From the NCBI GenBank assembly GCA_009809945.1, contig WTPW01001578.1:1-64000 (forward strand): a stretch of 64,000 nt of DNA, in the 5' to 3' direction. The notes below the pieces were generated by a model, which saw nothing but the letters and a program-made list of their open reading frames with translations, ran no database searches and was not told where the DNA came from. Source of the DNA: Gigaspora margarita (taxonomy: Eukaryota; Glomeromycota; Glomeromycetes; Diversisporales; Gigasporaceae). Of the stretch, positions 35,093 through 47,121 are shown piece after piece. How positions within the stretch are numbered: the first letter of the stretch is position 1; the number at the start of each line of letters is the position of its first letter. The position numbers and the translations under genes are program-made.

Positions 35093-35313
35093 TTTTTTTT
35101 TGGCAATCCTGCCACAATGTCTTTTAAACAATACGTATACTATACTAAGGTTTCCAACTACCGCTGTTAACCCCATTATTTTTCTGCAAATACGGCTTAC
35201 CCGGCTGCTCTAAGGTGCCCAGATCGATCACCTCACCAGCTGTTTTTCTATCCTCGGGGGCTTCAACTACTAAAAGCAATCCCTCAGGTCACGGAATGGT
35301 GGTTGGCAACCTG
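35093..35313 (-). mobile_element. 221-bp SINE-like retroinsertion
   Basis: An 18-bp direct repeat atcaaattcataactatt (35075-35092 and 35314-35331) surrounds a GC-richer insert with a T run at its left edge (poly-A on the minus strand). The transcript-sense start is GGTTGCCAACCACCATTCCG. No B box or tRNA similarity was recognised, so it is either a non-tRNA SINE or a retroposed short RNA. It contrasts strongly in base composition with its flanks. Confidence 0.75.
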
Positions 35314-35331
35314 ATCAAATTCATAACTATT

Positions 35332-36290
35332 AAAAAGGTTTTGCTCATTAATACCTTAAATATAATAACTCTATGGGCATAAATATTTGCAAATTTGCAG
35401 CTATCATAAACTTTTGATCTAAAAAATCTCTGAAACAGTATAAAGAATAGTTTCATACTACTATTTTTTTTTGAAAATGTATTACAGTTAGATCTCTATA
35501 AATACACTTTCCTAAATATTTAACTTCTTTAAATGCATATTAATTGCTTGGGCTATTGATGGGCTTAATTAATATGTGCATATTTTTTATTCTGCAAATT
35601 CAAATTATTTTCTTGGCCCATCTATACAAATCCCTCCATAAAGTATATTATATACTACAAGCCAATCAAATTGTAATTAAATGTAAAATTTTGTATAGTA
35701 TATAGCTTGTTCAAGAGAATTTTATTATATAACTTGTAAAAGTAAGAGTTCTCTAAATAAAACTTTCTTTAAATATATATCTTATAGCTGGTCCTAATGA
35801 TATGCATTTAGAAAGGTCTAACTGTATTGTATTGTATTGGAAATATTATTATTTTGCAAGATATTATCATTGTAAAAGTCTTATTAATATAAATATTATA
35901 TAGATCATCTGTAACATTATTAAAATGAGTTTAATTTAATCTAGCAATATTTAAAAAGAACCTTTAAAAACTTCCATTACCAGCTTATTTAAATATCTTC
36001 AAGTAATCATTTTGTATTTGAGTCAATTTATATACTTCAAGACTACTGCTATACAATCTATATTTCATAAAATTATCAAAGTTTATAGAAATTTTTTTTA
36101 TTTTTTTTTTTAAAATGCCAAAGTTGAAACTTTATTTAAGTAAAAATAATAAATTTATATTTAAAGATTTCAGAACTACTTTTGTGTTACTGTAAACAGG
36201 CACCCAATGTAACATTATATCTCCTATTTTCTATAATGCTATAATTAATTATTTTAGATTAATTGACTAGCTAGAATTTGGAGGAAACCT
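35332..36290. other. unassigned AT-rich DNA
   Basis: Around 35480-35810, taaatacactttcctaaata, tttaaatgcatattaattgc and inverted counterparts suggest an old pogo/Tigger-type MITE, but boundaries are not clear. No coding frame. Confidence 0.35.
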
Positions 36291-37857
36291 TAGACATATG
36301 CCTTGGCATTAGTGTATACAGTTTGTTAGAGAGTAATCTTGTAAAACTATTTTTCTATAAAAGAAGAATAATCTATATGAGATATGTTTGATAAGGATAT
36401 GGTTATTGTATTAAATATATTTGGAAAAAGTATTTTCTTTTTTTCATTATTGAGATGATATTGCAAGCATGTTCCTATTAGTGTTGAGATATATTTTGTA
36501 AAGACCAAATAGTATTTTGGAACCAATTCAAAAGATTATTAAACAAAGAAATAAAAAATAATTTAGTTTGTTTAGCAGTAAGTAGTTTAATATTTTCAAA
36601 AAAATTAGAAGAAAAAATTTCAATAATATAGTATAGAAGAGAGTTAAATTGTGGTTTTGGTATTTTAAATATAGAGTGAAAGAGAGTATTGAGAATTGTA
36701 ATTGGTAATATAGTAGTAATTTTGAGAAAGATAAGTATCAGTAATTATATTAGTTATAGATTGTTGAATATTGTTTGAACAGAAAAGTAGGTGTAGAGTG
36801 TTTTTATTATCTAAGCAGTGAGAACTAGTGATGCTACTGAAATTGATTTTTGAAAAAGTCCTATTTCATCTTCATTAGAGAAATTTAAAATTTTTTATAA
36901 GGAAGAGCAAATAAAATTTATATAAATATGTTCCTTATAATTTTGTCTATTCAAAAAAAGTATTAAATAATTTCATGTTCAAGTAAAATAGGTCAAAAAC
37001 AATTTTGTCTTCAAATTTTAATTTCAGGTTTTCAAACCTGAAATACTTTCATCCTCATATATAGTGAGAACATTTTGATATTGGATATAGATAAGAATAG
37101 TGAATAAAGGTTTTTTATAGTTGGAAGATTATTAGTTAGTATTTGATTCTAAAAGGATATCTGGAATAATTGTGTTCAATTATATTTAGAATATTAAAAC
37201 ATAATGTCCAATTGGGTTCAGCTATATTTTAAATATTTTAAGAGTAGACCAGGAGTTTAGTTCTTGTATAGTATATATATTTTTGATAAAAGTTCATATT
37301 TTGAAAAAAATAAGATAATTGTTCTATAAAAAATGTATTGGTAGATTTAGAAAATCATGGGTAATTTTAAGTATTGGTTTGTTAGTTCCATTTTTTGCAA
37401 GTAAGTCTGCTTGGCTATGAATAGAATTAAGATATAATTTGAGTTTGTGTAGAGTAAATGAAATGTTTTTAATAGATTTGATTTGATTAATAATAGATAA
37501 AATATTCTAGTTTTTGTTTTTTATAAGTTTAGAAAGGTGTATTTGTTTTAGATTTTGATTGCAGTATTGTTATTTAAATGGATATTTATATAAGTATTAT
37601 TAAGAGTTACAAGAAGAAGAGAAATAATTGCTTCAAGTTCAGTTTGTGCTATATAAGGATATGGGTAGTAGCTGCATTAAAATTAATAGAAGTATTGTTT
37701 TCACAAATCTAGCAATAACAGCCTTGATATTTGATAATTGTAGGTTTTGTATTGAAGCATAAGTATAAAGGTAAGTTCTTGTAAATTAAAGTTTTGAATG
37801 AGTAATAGAAGATTAATAAGTTGATGTTAATAGGTAGTTTGATTGGTTAAATGGTAT
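36290..37857 (-). pseudogene. older LINE, RNase H-encoding 3' part
   Basis: Minus-strand reading contains RNase H blocks: YPYIAQTELEAIISLL (37630, catalytic Glu) and HSQADLLAKNG (37400, catalytic Asp region). These parallel KAELVAILFA and NNKADKLAK of the younger LINE. Multiple stops and a nested MULE-type MITE (36826-37062) show it is old. It stops abruptly at the Gypsy LTR and resumes at 57238. Confidence 0.65.
36826..37062. mobile_element. 237-bp MULE-type MITE, copy 2
   Basis: TAGTGATGCTACTGAAATTG ... TCCTCATATAT, flanked by the 9-bp duplication agtgagaac (36817-36825 and 37063-37071). Closest to copy 1 at 12842-13079. Confidence 0.9.
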
Positions 37858-38219
37858 TGTTACACTCAAACCACTTCTAAAATAGTTCAGTGGAACTGGG
37901 GTTAAAATAATTAAAAGTTTCACATTTTAGAAAATTGAACGTGAGTGTATAGAGGTTTTGATATGATATACTTTTACAAAAAGAGACAAACAGCTAAAAA
38001 TATATGAAGATACAGATAGTCATATCAGTTTATCAATAAACTATACTAATACAAGTTTAATTTCAGGAAACATGAATACATCGCAGTAATCACATGACCA
38101 AGATCATTAAATCACTTAATGATTACAATTGATTATACATGCATATGATGATATGAGTATCAGATTTAATTAGTATATGAAGACACTAATAGTTTATTTA
38201 TTAATTGTGAGTTTAGACA

Positions 38220-38457
38220 TAGATGCCACCAAAATTGATTTTTGAAAAATGCCTATTTCGGGTTTTGTAAAATAAATTAAAATTTTTTATAAGGAAGAGC
38301 AAATAAAATTTATATATTTATGTTTCTTATAATTTCATCTATTCAAAAAAAGAATCAAAAAATTTCGGGTTTTAAGTAAAATAGATCAAAAACAATTTTG
38401 GGAAAATTTTTTAATTTTGGGTCCCAAAACCCAAAATAATTTTGTCACCATGTATAA
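38220..38457. mobile_element. 238-bp MULE-type MITE, copy 3, inside the LTR
   Basis: TAGATGCCACCAAAATTG ... CACCATGTATAA, with imperfect 9-bp flanks gtttagac(a) and gtttaaaac. The uninterrupted site gtttagaac is present in the other LTR at about 56929. The sequence is more diverged than copies 1 and 2, with gggttt replacing ttttca-type stretches. Confidence 0.85.
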
Positions 38458-38514
38458 GTTTAAAACTATCAATTTTTTGGTAGGTATAATAGTGATATTT
38501 ATACATGATTGAAT

Positions 38515-38690
38515 AGGACCCCGAAATATATATAGATAGGTCAGGTTAATTATAAAATTATCAAAAATAGAAAGAGCTGCAGAAAACCCTCAAAAATAAG
38601 CAAAAATTACTAAAAATAGAAAAAATCTGCATAAAACCCCAAAAATAAGCAAACTAATACCTGACCTATCTAAGTATATTTCGGGGTCCT
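38515..38690. mobile_element. 176-bp hAT-type MITE inside the LTR
   Basis: AGGACCCCGAAATATATATA at the left, the inverse AGGACCCCGAAATATACTTA at the right, with continued pairing in gataggtcaggt / acctgacctatc. Flanks gattgaat (38507-38514) and gtttgaat (38691-38698). The other LTR has the single gattgaat at about 56967. Confidence 0.9.
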
Positions 38691-38968
38691 GTTTGAATAT
38701 ATATAAAAATAATGATTATATCTATTAGTTATAATGGATTGATTCTATAGATTAATTATGTTTGATCTAATTTAACTGATAGCTATAATGGATCCACTAA
38801 TTATAAAATAAATAAAATAACAAATATAAATATAAATATTAATAGATTTGTTAAATCTATTAGATATTTAAGATTCTTTAGGATCTTTAGATTTGTATTA
38901 CACTAATGTAATCACATGCAAGATGTTCATTTGTCAACATGTGACTGATAGCCATATTGGGTATAACA

Positions 38969-38981
38969 CTCCTCTCACCTT
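38969..38981 (-). promoter_or_regulatory. Gypsy polypurine tract
   Basis: Minus-strand AAGGTGAGAGGAG lies directly upstream of the 3' LTR, where second-strand synthesis of a Ty3 element is primed. Confidence 0.65.
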
Positions 38982-39049
38982 ATTTACGAGCACTCGTGAG
39001 TAACAAATACCAACTAGGGTATTAAAAGAATTTCTTGAGGAACTAATTC

Positions 39050-40660
39050 CTTCAAGATAATATTTACCCTCCATAAATAAAATTATTCTCCTATGAGAAG
39101 AGCAAAATTGTCAGCACTAAGCTGATCAATTATTATCAAGTTTAATGTACTAGTATGATATATAGCTTCTATCCCATATGTACTAAACAGATTATAGACT
39201 CAAATCGATACTTTTTTGTAGTAATCTGAAATACTTTAAGTAGCTAGAAATCTTTCTGCTGGCGATAGTGCTCCTTGTAAGAGTTCACACAAATAATATA
39301 CGTAGACTAGAAGTTTTTTCTGATGACTCTTATAATGGGCTGATTGTTTAAGTCTTTAATGAGTTTTTTTGATCTTTTCTTGAAATGGATCATATAGCGA
39401 GTATGAAATGGGGTTGATAGTAACATCAGCCAGTTGAGTATTGCTGAGCTCAATAATGACCATTTGAGCTAGGGAATCCATTTTAAAATAGTACTAGTTC
39501 CTGTTAATTTTGTTCAGTTTTTATCTAATTTTTGGCTCATTAGTATATGTAATACCATTTCAACAATAGGGTATTGATAGGTGTATCCAAAATTATACCA
39601 TTGTGAGTTTTTAGCTGATATACATCTTGTGCAACTCTTTATGTATTATGTAGGGTCCTTTCTATTAAGGGAGTAATTTTCTGAATAAACTTTTCTCTTG
39701 TGTAGCATCATATAAAAGCACTTGATCATTTTTAGCAAACAATCATTTGACCATTTTATACTTTTTATCCCAATAAAATTTTTGACAATTTTGGGATTTT
39801 GTAATATTTTCTTTTGCCTTTTCTCTTATTTTAGGTAACTTTTCTACTACCATGTAAAGGCGAGACAATATATTTTCTTCAAATTTTCTGGTTAAAATAT
39901 CAGTAAATGAGCTTCACGACTGTATATGAGCATGAATAGGTAAGTTTGGTAGTTGATTGCTTAGAAGTCCAATAGTCAAATAGTACTAATAGTATTAATA
40001 GGTCCCATTGAACTTCTTGGTTTAATTTAGCTAACGATTCATATATTGTTCTGTTAAACCTTTCTACCAAGCCGTTGGTTTGTGGATGATATAGTGTTGA
40101 CAATACATGCTGAATTTGGAATTTCTGTACAATGCCTTGTACTATTGCATTGTTAAAATGTTTGCCTTTATCTGTTAAAATATATGAGGGACATCTATGT
40201 CTGCAGATAATTTCTTAATATACAAAATTAAAAGTACTACTAGCATTCATAGTAGGCATAGCTTGTGCTTTAGACCACTTGGTGAAATATTCTGTGGCTA
40301 CAATAATATATTTATTTTCTTTGTCTGTTATAGGCAACAGTCCTACATAGTCGATACTGATTTGGTGAAATGGGTTTTCTATGGGTATTTGCTATAAGGG
40401 TTCGGGTATAAGGTATTTTTTACATTTTTGATAGATATCGCAAGACTTAATATAGTTTCGTATAAATTTATATATTGGTGGCCAGTAATATTAGTATTTA
40501 TTTTTTCGATTACTTTTTCAGTACCAAGATGGGCTCCGGTTAGACAGTAATGTAATAAATATAAAATCAGTTCTATTTCATATATTTGTATAACTCTTAT
40601 TAATTGATTGTTGTTAAATTCTCTTTTGTATGATTGTCCGTTTAGAATATAAAATTTTTG
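39050..40660 (-). pseudogene. Gypsy integrase remnant
   Basis: From the N-terminal side: a zinc-binding segment with HYCLTGAHLGTEKV (about 40540), then core residues ILTDKGKHFNNAIVQ (40170, second catalytic Asp) and LYHPQTNGLVERFNRT (40080, catalytic Glu). A basic, stop-laden C-terminal part follows. Stops between blocks rule out a functional protein. Confidence 0.8.
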
Positions 40661-40899
40661 CTTTGTGATACTATTCTTCTTTGGGTTCTAGATGTAATAT
40701 CAGTTGGAAATTGGGCAGTTTCAAGATATTATTTAAGTTGATTATATTTAGTAGATTTCATATTGTATAACTACAAGTTTAGCAATGATGAGTAAAGATT
40801 AAATGAAGTAGGTAGTAGAGTTAATTATCTTCTACTAAACATAATTACAAAGATATCGGTTGGAATAGTTATTGAATGCAGCATAGTAAGATGTAGATA

Positions 40900-42830
40900 G
40901 AGTTTCTAATGCTGATAGCTACCATGGTTGATGGATCAATTCTACTAAGTATTGCTTCTTGTTATCTTCTTGTAAAATTACATTCAGACTAATATGGTGA
41001 GAACTAATGTCATTTTCATTCTTATCATAAGTAGACCAATAACTTTTGGCAACTTCTTTGATTGGATGTAATCTGACAGTGACCCATAGTCATAGGTCTA
41101 GATAACAAGTCCAACATTCATCACTGGGAAAATATAGCATATCTACACACCAACACCTAGTATTCAGACTCTTGTGGTCTCAAAAATACTTATTTTTCTT
41201 GTCTTTTTTATTTAATTTTTTTGCTTTATGTTCTAGGTGATACACGAACTTACTTTCTCTTCATAATGAATTCTGGTTAAATTAAACTAATTTTGCTGTA
41301 CAGATGGAAATCAGTTACTGGACAGTAACTTAATATATTTCAATCTCTTGCAATATTTTACCCTTTTCAGTTATTGATTCCAATGTATCTAACATAAACA
41401 ATTCTATAGGTTTAGCAATTGTTTTATTGAGAAAATCTATTGGATCTTCCTTAAAGTCACTTTGTAATGTTTCTTCATTATCAGAATCATCAATTCCTTT
41501 ATATATTCATGACAATGCATCTGCATTCTGATGTACTTTTCCTGATTGGTGAATAACTAAGAAGTTATAAAGTTCTAATCAGATTATCCATTGTGCTCTT
41601 GCTCCTTTTAGTTGGCTAGTTCACATCCATTTTAAGGTAGCATGATCTGTGACTAGGTAAAAGTGATTATTCTCCAAATACTAGTAAAAATATTTGATAG
41701 CCCATACGACTGCCAAACATTCTAATTTCATAGTAGAATAATTTTTTTCAGCTTTATTTGTACTTCAACTTGCATATGAAACTACGTACTCCTCTTTTTG
41801 TAATCGAAATGGGCTAATACTATGCCTAATCCAAATGTTTAAGCATCAGTATATATATATAATGGCTGAATGAAGTCCAGCTATTGTAATATTAGGGCTG
41901 ATATATGATGATTTTTTAATATTCTAAACACATTTTCTTGTTGCTCAGACAAATAATATGGTTCTCCTTTCTTTAATAACTAATTTATAGATTGGGCTAT
42001 TTTGGAGAAATGTTTGAAAAACTTTTTGTAATATGAGACAAGTTCCAGAAACCTTTAAATTTGTCATAAAGTCATAGGGACCAAATAATTTCTGATTTTA
42101 TTGATTTTTTCCTTATCAGGTTTTAAGCCATCTTGGCCTACTATGTGACTAAAGAATTTGATATTAGGCAAGAAGAAGGAACATTTTTCCAAATTGAGCT
42201 TCAAATTGGCCTTCTCAATTTTTCAAAGACCTCTTGTAGATGTCAGAGATGTTCTTGAAAGATATGTGAATATATAGTGATATTATCTAAATATACTACT
42301 ACGAATTTATTAATGAATTCTCTTAACACAGAATCTATTAGTCACTAGAATGTAGCAGGTGCATTACATAGTCTAAAAGGCATGATGTTGAATTCATAGG
42401 TGCTGAATTTTGTAATTAGAGCAGTTTTTTTTTATCTTCTTTGGCCATGGCTATTTGCTAATATCCGCTAACAGGGTCTAGGCTTGAAAACCACTAAGCT
42501 TTGCTGAAACTATCAAGTATTTCATTGATATTTGGCAAAGGATATATGTCTTTTCAAATTCTCTTTTTTTTATTCTTTTTAGGAATGATAACTACTGATG
42601 AAACCCAAGGTCCTTCAACTGTGTGAATAATGCCGATTTTCTCCATTTTTTCTATTTCTTTTTGTAGAAAAGTTTGTTGGTCTGGTGGCATTTGGTATGG
42701 CTTTTGTTTTATTGGTACAGCACTACTAGTCTTAATATGATGTTCTATAATAGTAGTGCATTCTAACCCTATAGTTTGCCCACTTTTGGATATATTTGTA
42801 GCAAAAATGTCATGATTGTCTAATAACATA
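40900..42830 (-). pseudogene. Gypsy reverse transcriptase and RNase H remnant
   Basis: A clear N-terminal block at 42829-42554 ends in GPWVSSVVIIPKK. Then LDPVSGY-type and KTALITKFSTYEFNIMPF / RLCNAPATF blocks (42470-42350). The catalytic box reads FVVVYLDNITIYS (about 42285), with Asn where the second Asp of YxDD is expected. The RNase H end shows GARAQWII, LYNFLVIHQSGKVHQNADAL (41640-41510). Stops and frame changes throughout. Confidence 0.85.
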
Positions 42831-43129
42831 TCGCATGCTTTTCCTTTTGTTAGTTAGTAATTTCATGTCCTATGTTATATTTAATTATAGTGTCATTTCT
42901 TTTTATTCCTTCCATAGTTTCTACAAGACATGTGGCCGGGCTTGTTTCATTTTCCCATAGATTATAATATATTCCTTCTTCTGTATTCGTATATATTTTA
43001 TCAGAGAAAAAGGTTTCTAGCTCTTCTTCTTCTAGATCATCTATTCATTAATCCTTATCTTTATCTTTATTTTCAGCTACTTCAATAATTGGAGAGGAAA
43101 TTGTACTGGTATGTGTAGTATTTGAGTGG

Positions 43130-44001
43130 CCTGCTAGCCCAAATACCTTAATTTATAGTATATTTATCAAAGTCTAGTGTAGTTTTAGCTTTAGTAAACC
43201 AATCCATTTCTAGTAATAGGGTTTCTTCTATAGATTCTATTACTTGTAGACCTATCAGTATAACTATACCTTGCATAATAATTTTAACATTTTCGATTAT
43301 GCCAAGGAACTTCGATCTTTCACTATTAGCCGTAATGACTACTATCTTTGAAATTCTGTTTGGAGCTAGTCCTAATTATTTCATTAATCTATTAGTTATA
43401 ATACTTACTGCAGCTCCAGAATCTAAGATAGCTATTACAGGGCTGTCTTTAATTTTCATATAGCACCACATAGCTATAGTTTTCTGATTCTCATCTATTT
43501 CTAAGTTGTTGGCCTCAGTAGTAGGGGTTTCTTTTGCTTTAATATCTTTGCCAAATTATGCTTTTGATCAGAGTATTTAAGGGCTTGACCTGCAGTCATA
43601 TTTATTTTCATATTCAGTATATCTTTCAATATGTTATACAGCTTTACTTGATCAATTATAGAAGATAGCCTCTTTCTTATAGTTTTATTTTTAGGTACTG
43701 GATTGCTTTTGACATCTATAGGGACCTCTTTAGTAATTACTATAGGTTCCTGGTAATGTTTTGATTTAGTACATAACATTTTTTCCGTCTGTGACTTAGA
43801 TTGCTTTAATTTTGCTTCTTTTCTATTCTTATTATAAGGTATAGATTGTGTTCGGGTTACATATACTATTTTTTTATGTTTTTCTGTCTCGTTTTCATAT
43901 TCTGTTTCTACATAGCTAGCATTTTTAGACTGATTGCTAGGGGAAAAGTTGAGTTGAGTTTTTTGCTCCTTATTAGTTTTTTCTCTGATAAACAATTTCA
44001 T
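43130..44001 (-). pseudogene. Gypsy linker and aspartic protease
   Basis: The open block 44001-43501 is a Lys/Ser/Gln-rich linker after the zinc knuckle, with KLYNILKDILNMKINMTAG near its end (the pre-protease region of Ty3 elements). After a stop near 43500 the protease active site AILDSGAAVSIITNRLM (about 43420) is intact in its DSG triad. Confidence 0.8.
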
Positions 44002-45228
44002 GCATAGTATCCTATTTCACTACAATAGTAACAAGTGAAGTTTTGTTAAACGCTTTTGGTTGGTTTAGAAGGTCCCAGGGTGACTTGTGCAAATAAAGCA
44101 GAGGCTATAGTGGTGTAATTAATGGATATTTACTGCATTTGTTGTGTCAAAATCTCAATATCTTTTTGCAAGTTTCAGGAGTTTGTAGTGACAACTGAGT
44201 TTGCTTTCATGGCGAAATCGGTACCTTGCTCATGGACACATGCAAAATTGATGATTCCAGCTATATCAGTGGGTTTATACATCATGATCATGGGTAGCAT
44301 ATCTGGTCTAATGCCTTATTTAAAATAAAATAAATTTTGTTCTTCTGAAAGGACTTCTCTAGTTTTAACTCTTTTTACTAAATGATTAAACTGATTAAAA
44401 TAAGTGACAATAGGTTTATCTGAGTGTTGCTTCAAACTTTCTAAATCATTAAGCCATTTATTTTTCTAGTGTTGATTGCAGAACCTATCCTTGAAGGCTT
44501 TGACGATTGTCTTCTAATTATTCTCATGGTTGGTAGCATGTAATGTTATAGTAGAAAAGTAGATTTGCTACCATTTATCAGCTATATTGCGCATAAATGC
44601 CAGAAATATATGCCTTTTTATTTTATATCCCAATTATTAGCAGCAGCAGCTTTTTCAAAACTTTTAAGCCAAACATATAGATCTTGGGTTCCATTTTCAA
44701 GAAAAGAATTGATATGTAGAATAACAGTTTTTTTCAGATTGTCCTTTAAATAATCAAGCATGTCTTGAGCTGACATCGAAGAAGTTGACAGTTGTAGATT
44801 AGTGATATAATCGAGTGGATTTAACTGAAAACACTGTGTATGTGAGCTATAAGTATGATAACTTTAAGTAGGTCAAATAGACTTTCTGGTGTATGTTGAT
44901 ATTTAATACTAAATATTAGTCTAACAATTATATTCTGATACTGAATAGATTGTGGTTGTTGATAGACTACTTCAAATTCCTAAAAATATTGGTAAGTTTT
45001 GCTCATGTATAAATGAATGAGACAAATAGATGAAACCCAAGTTGAGAATAGAGTAAATGAAGCAGATGTGTTTATAGGTAGTAGGTAACAGAGTTTACAA
45101 AAATCTTTCTTAGCATTTTGATGCAATAAATAATGATCAATTTGATCTGTTTGTCTTTGTAAATTATAACCTATACAATACTTTAATAAACTGGGTTGAG
45201 TTGAGTTTAATCTCATAGTCACTACCAA
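43985..45228 (-). pseudogene. Gypsy Gag with degenerate zinc knuckle
   Basis: The retrotransposon-Gag core is readable at 44520-44250: KWLNDLESLKQHSDKPIVTY, FNQFNHLVKRV, GIRPDMLPMIMMYKPTDIAG. The CCHC knuckle near 44040 reads CYYCSEIGYYA, stop, NC: His is replaced by Tyr and a stop sits inside the motif. Plus-strand frames over this region are shadows. Confidence 0.8.
45210..45227 (-). promoter_or_regulatory. Gypsy primer binding site candidate
   Basis: Three bases inside the 5' LTR, the minus strand reads TGGTAGTGACTATGAGAT, beginning with the TGG complementary to a tRNA CCA end. The tRNA cannot be named from sequence alone. Confidence 0.6.
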
Positions 45229-45230
45229 AA

Positions 45231-45346
45231 TGTTACACTCAAACTACCTCTAAAATAGTTTAGTCGAACTAGGGGTTAAAATAATTGAAAGTCTCACATT
45301 TTAGAAAATTTAACATGAGTGTGTATAGAGGTTTTGATGTAATTTG

Positions 45347-45351
<5 letters not shown>
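45231..45351 (-). repeat. Gypsy 5' LTR, left piece
   Basis: Starts TGTTACACTCAAACTACCTC and matches 37858 onward until the T run of the inserted LINE. Continues at 56669. Confidence 0.9.
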
Positions 45352-45388
<37 letters not shown>

Positions 45389-45949
45389 TTGTTAAGGTGA
45401 GGTTTTGCCTTTATCTTTATTAATAAAATGTGTGAGATTCCTCATAGGGTTTCTCAAGTTACAAGTTATTATACAAAAATTAAGACTTAGACTATAGATA
45501 AACTAATTCTATCTAAATTATCTGCAACCTAAACCTACTAGAGTGGTTAAAACTCACCTAGATTTGAATGTAGAGAATTGAATTAGTAGAAAAGTTATGA
45601 TCCAATTATATGACCAAATGCCTATTTTTCTAGGTGCTAGCCCAAGAGGTGGGCAGTTATTAGTATTGTCCTCATGTAGTTGGTCTGGTAAGCTACATAT
45701 ACAGTTATAAGAATATAGAGCTTTGTTGTAAGAGGATATATATGAAGATTTAGTAAATATAGAGTGTGAAGATTGTTGTAATTGGTTTTGTGAAGATTTT
45801 CAGTTTGCAAGTTTTATATAGTATGGTTTTCATAAATGTATATGAATGTTTTGTGAAATGAGCAGAAGGAGTTTAACAATAGTATTGGATGCATTTTTGT
45901 AAGAAGTATATTGAGATACGATATTAATTAGTGGTATAGGAATAAAGCC

Positions 45950-47120
45950 CTGGATTGTAGTATAGAAGGTTGTAGTATTAAAAGATATAGAATATGTAGG
46001 AGAGAGGCAGTAATGTGTTATAAGGTTGTTACATAGTTGCTGTAGTTCAGTGGATGATATATCTTATAGGTCTAAAAAAAAAATTTTTGATTGTGTTTTC
46101 AATAATATTAGATATGTTATTTGAGTCTGAGCAGAGTAGCTAGTGAAGTTGGTGATATGTTTGATTGCATGTGATACAAGTAGGGTGTATGTGTAGAGAG
46201 GGGTTTATAGAAAGAAAATAGGAAAATATAGGAAGCATATATAGCATACATTTAATTCGAAATGATTTTTTAGAACAAAGTTGAAAGTTAGTATAGTTAT
46301 AAGTATGCTTGTGGTTATAATTAAGGTATAACCAGGTTCATTCCAATCAATTTGTTGAGAAAGAGAAATAATTTGTTGGATTCTGTGTTGAGAGGACCAC
46401 ATAACAATACAGATATTTTTAGAGCACGGCGTGTTGGTTGCTCAATATTATATTTTTTGTAAATGAAGGTAAAAGAGGGGTTGTAAATATTATGGGGCTG
46501 AAATTCAAGAATGGGTGAGAAAAATAGTTTTTTGCAAGTTTATCAGCTTTGTTGTTGTATTCATTGTTGCTATGTGCTTGCACTTTGTGTAGTTTAATAT
46601 TAAGAGAATATAATTTAATGAGGTTAAAAAGAGTGTGCCAAATAGGTTAGTAGTTGTATGAATATAGTTTGTTGTAATTTGGTGTATTTAAAGTAAGTGT
46701 ATTGTACTTTGAAATAATGGATTAAGAATCAGTATATATATCTATATTACTATTTTGAGGGCAAGTACTAAATGCAAATAGTATAGCAACTAATTCAGCT
46801 TTGTATAAGAATGGCCAGTTTTGAATTTGAGCAAAGAAAGAGTGAGAAATATGATTATTGAAAACTTGAATCCATGCAATTCTCATAGAACATCTTGGGT
46901 TGAAGATATGGATAACAGAGCTATTAGAATAAAAACAAAAATTTGAGAGTAGAGAGTTGGATTGTGCTATAGATTGAAGTTTTGTAGTAGCTAAAGAAGT
47001 TAGAAAAATGTCTAAAATAGAGTAGTTGTATATTATAATTTGGGGTAGAGGAGGAGTATTAATAAAATAGCGAAATGCAATAGAATATAGTAAATCAAGT
47101 TGATTTGCATTAAGTTGGAG
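45950..47120. repeat. 1.17-kb direct duplication, copy 1
   Basis: Identical to 47122-48293 except for one substitution (46494 region: atggggctg versus atagggctg) and one A missing here in the agaaaaatag run near 46510. The two copies abut at a single N. In this copy the missing A breaks the RNase H frame. Confidence 0.95.
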
Positions 47121-47121
47121 N
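47121..47121. other. single N at duplication junction
   Basis: One unknown base exactly between the two near-identical 1.17-kb copies, as left by an automatic contig join. Confidence 0.95.

Larger units (their letters stand above)
37858..38968 (-). repeat. Gypsy 3' LTR with two MITE insertions
   Basis: 1111 bp long. Subtracting the MULE-type MITE and the hAT-type MITE with their duplications leaves about 680 bp, close to the 672 bp of the other LTR after removal of the LINE. Confidence 0.9.

Noticed and set aside
44122..44753. Plus-strand ORFs over the Gag region
   Set aside because: They are shadows; the minus-strand Gag core is clearly readable there.
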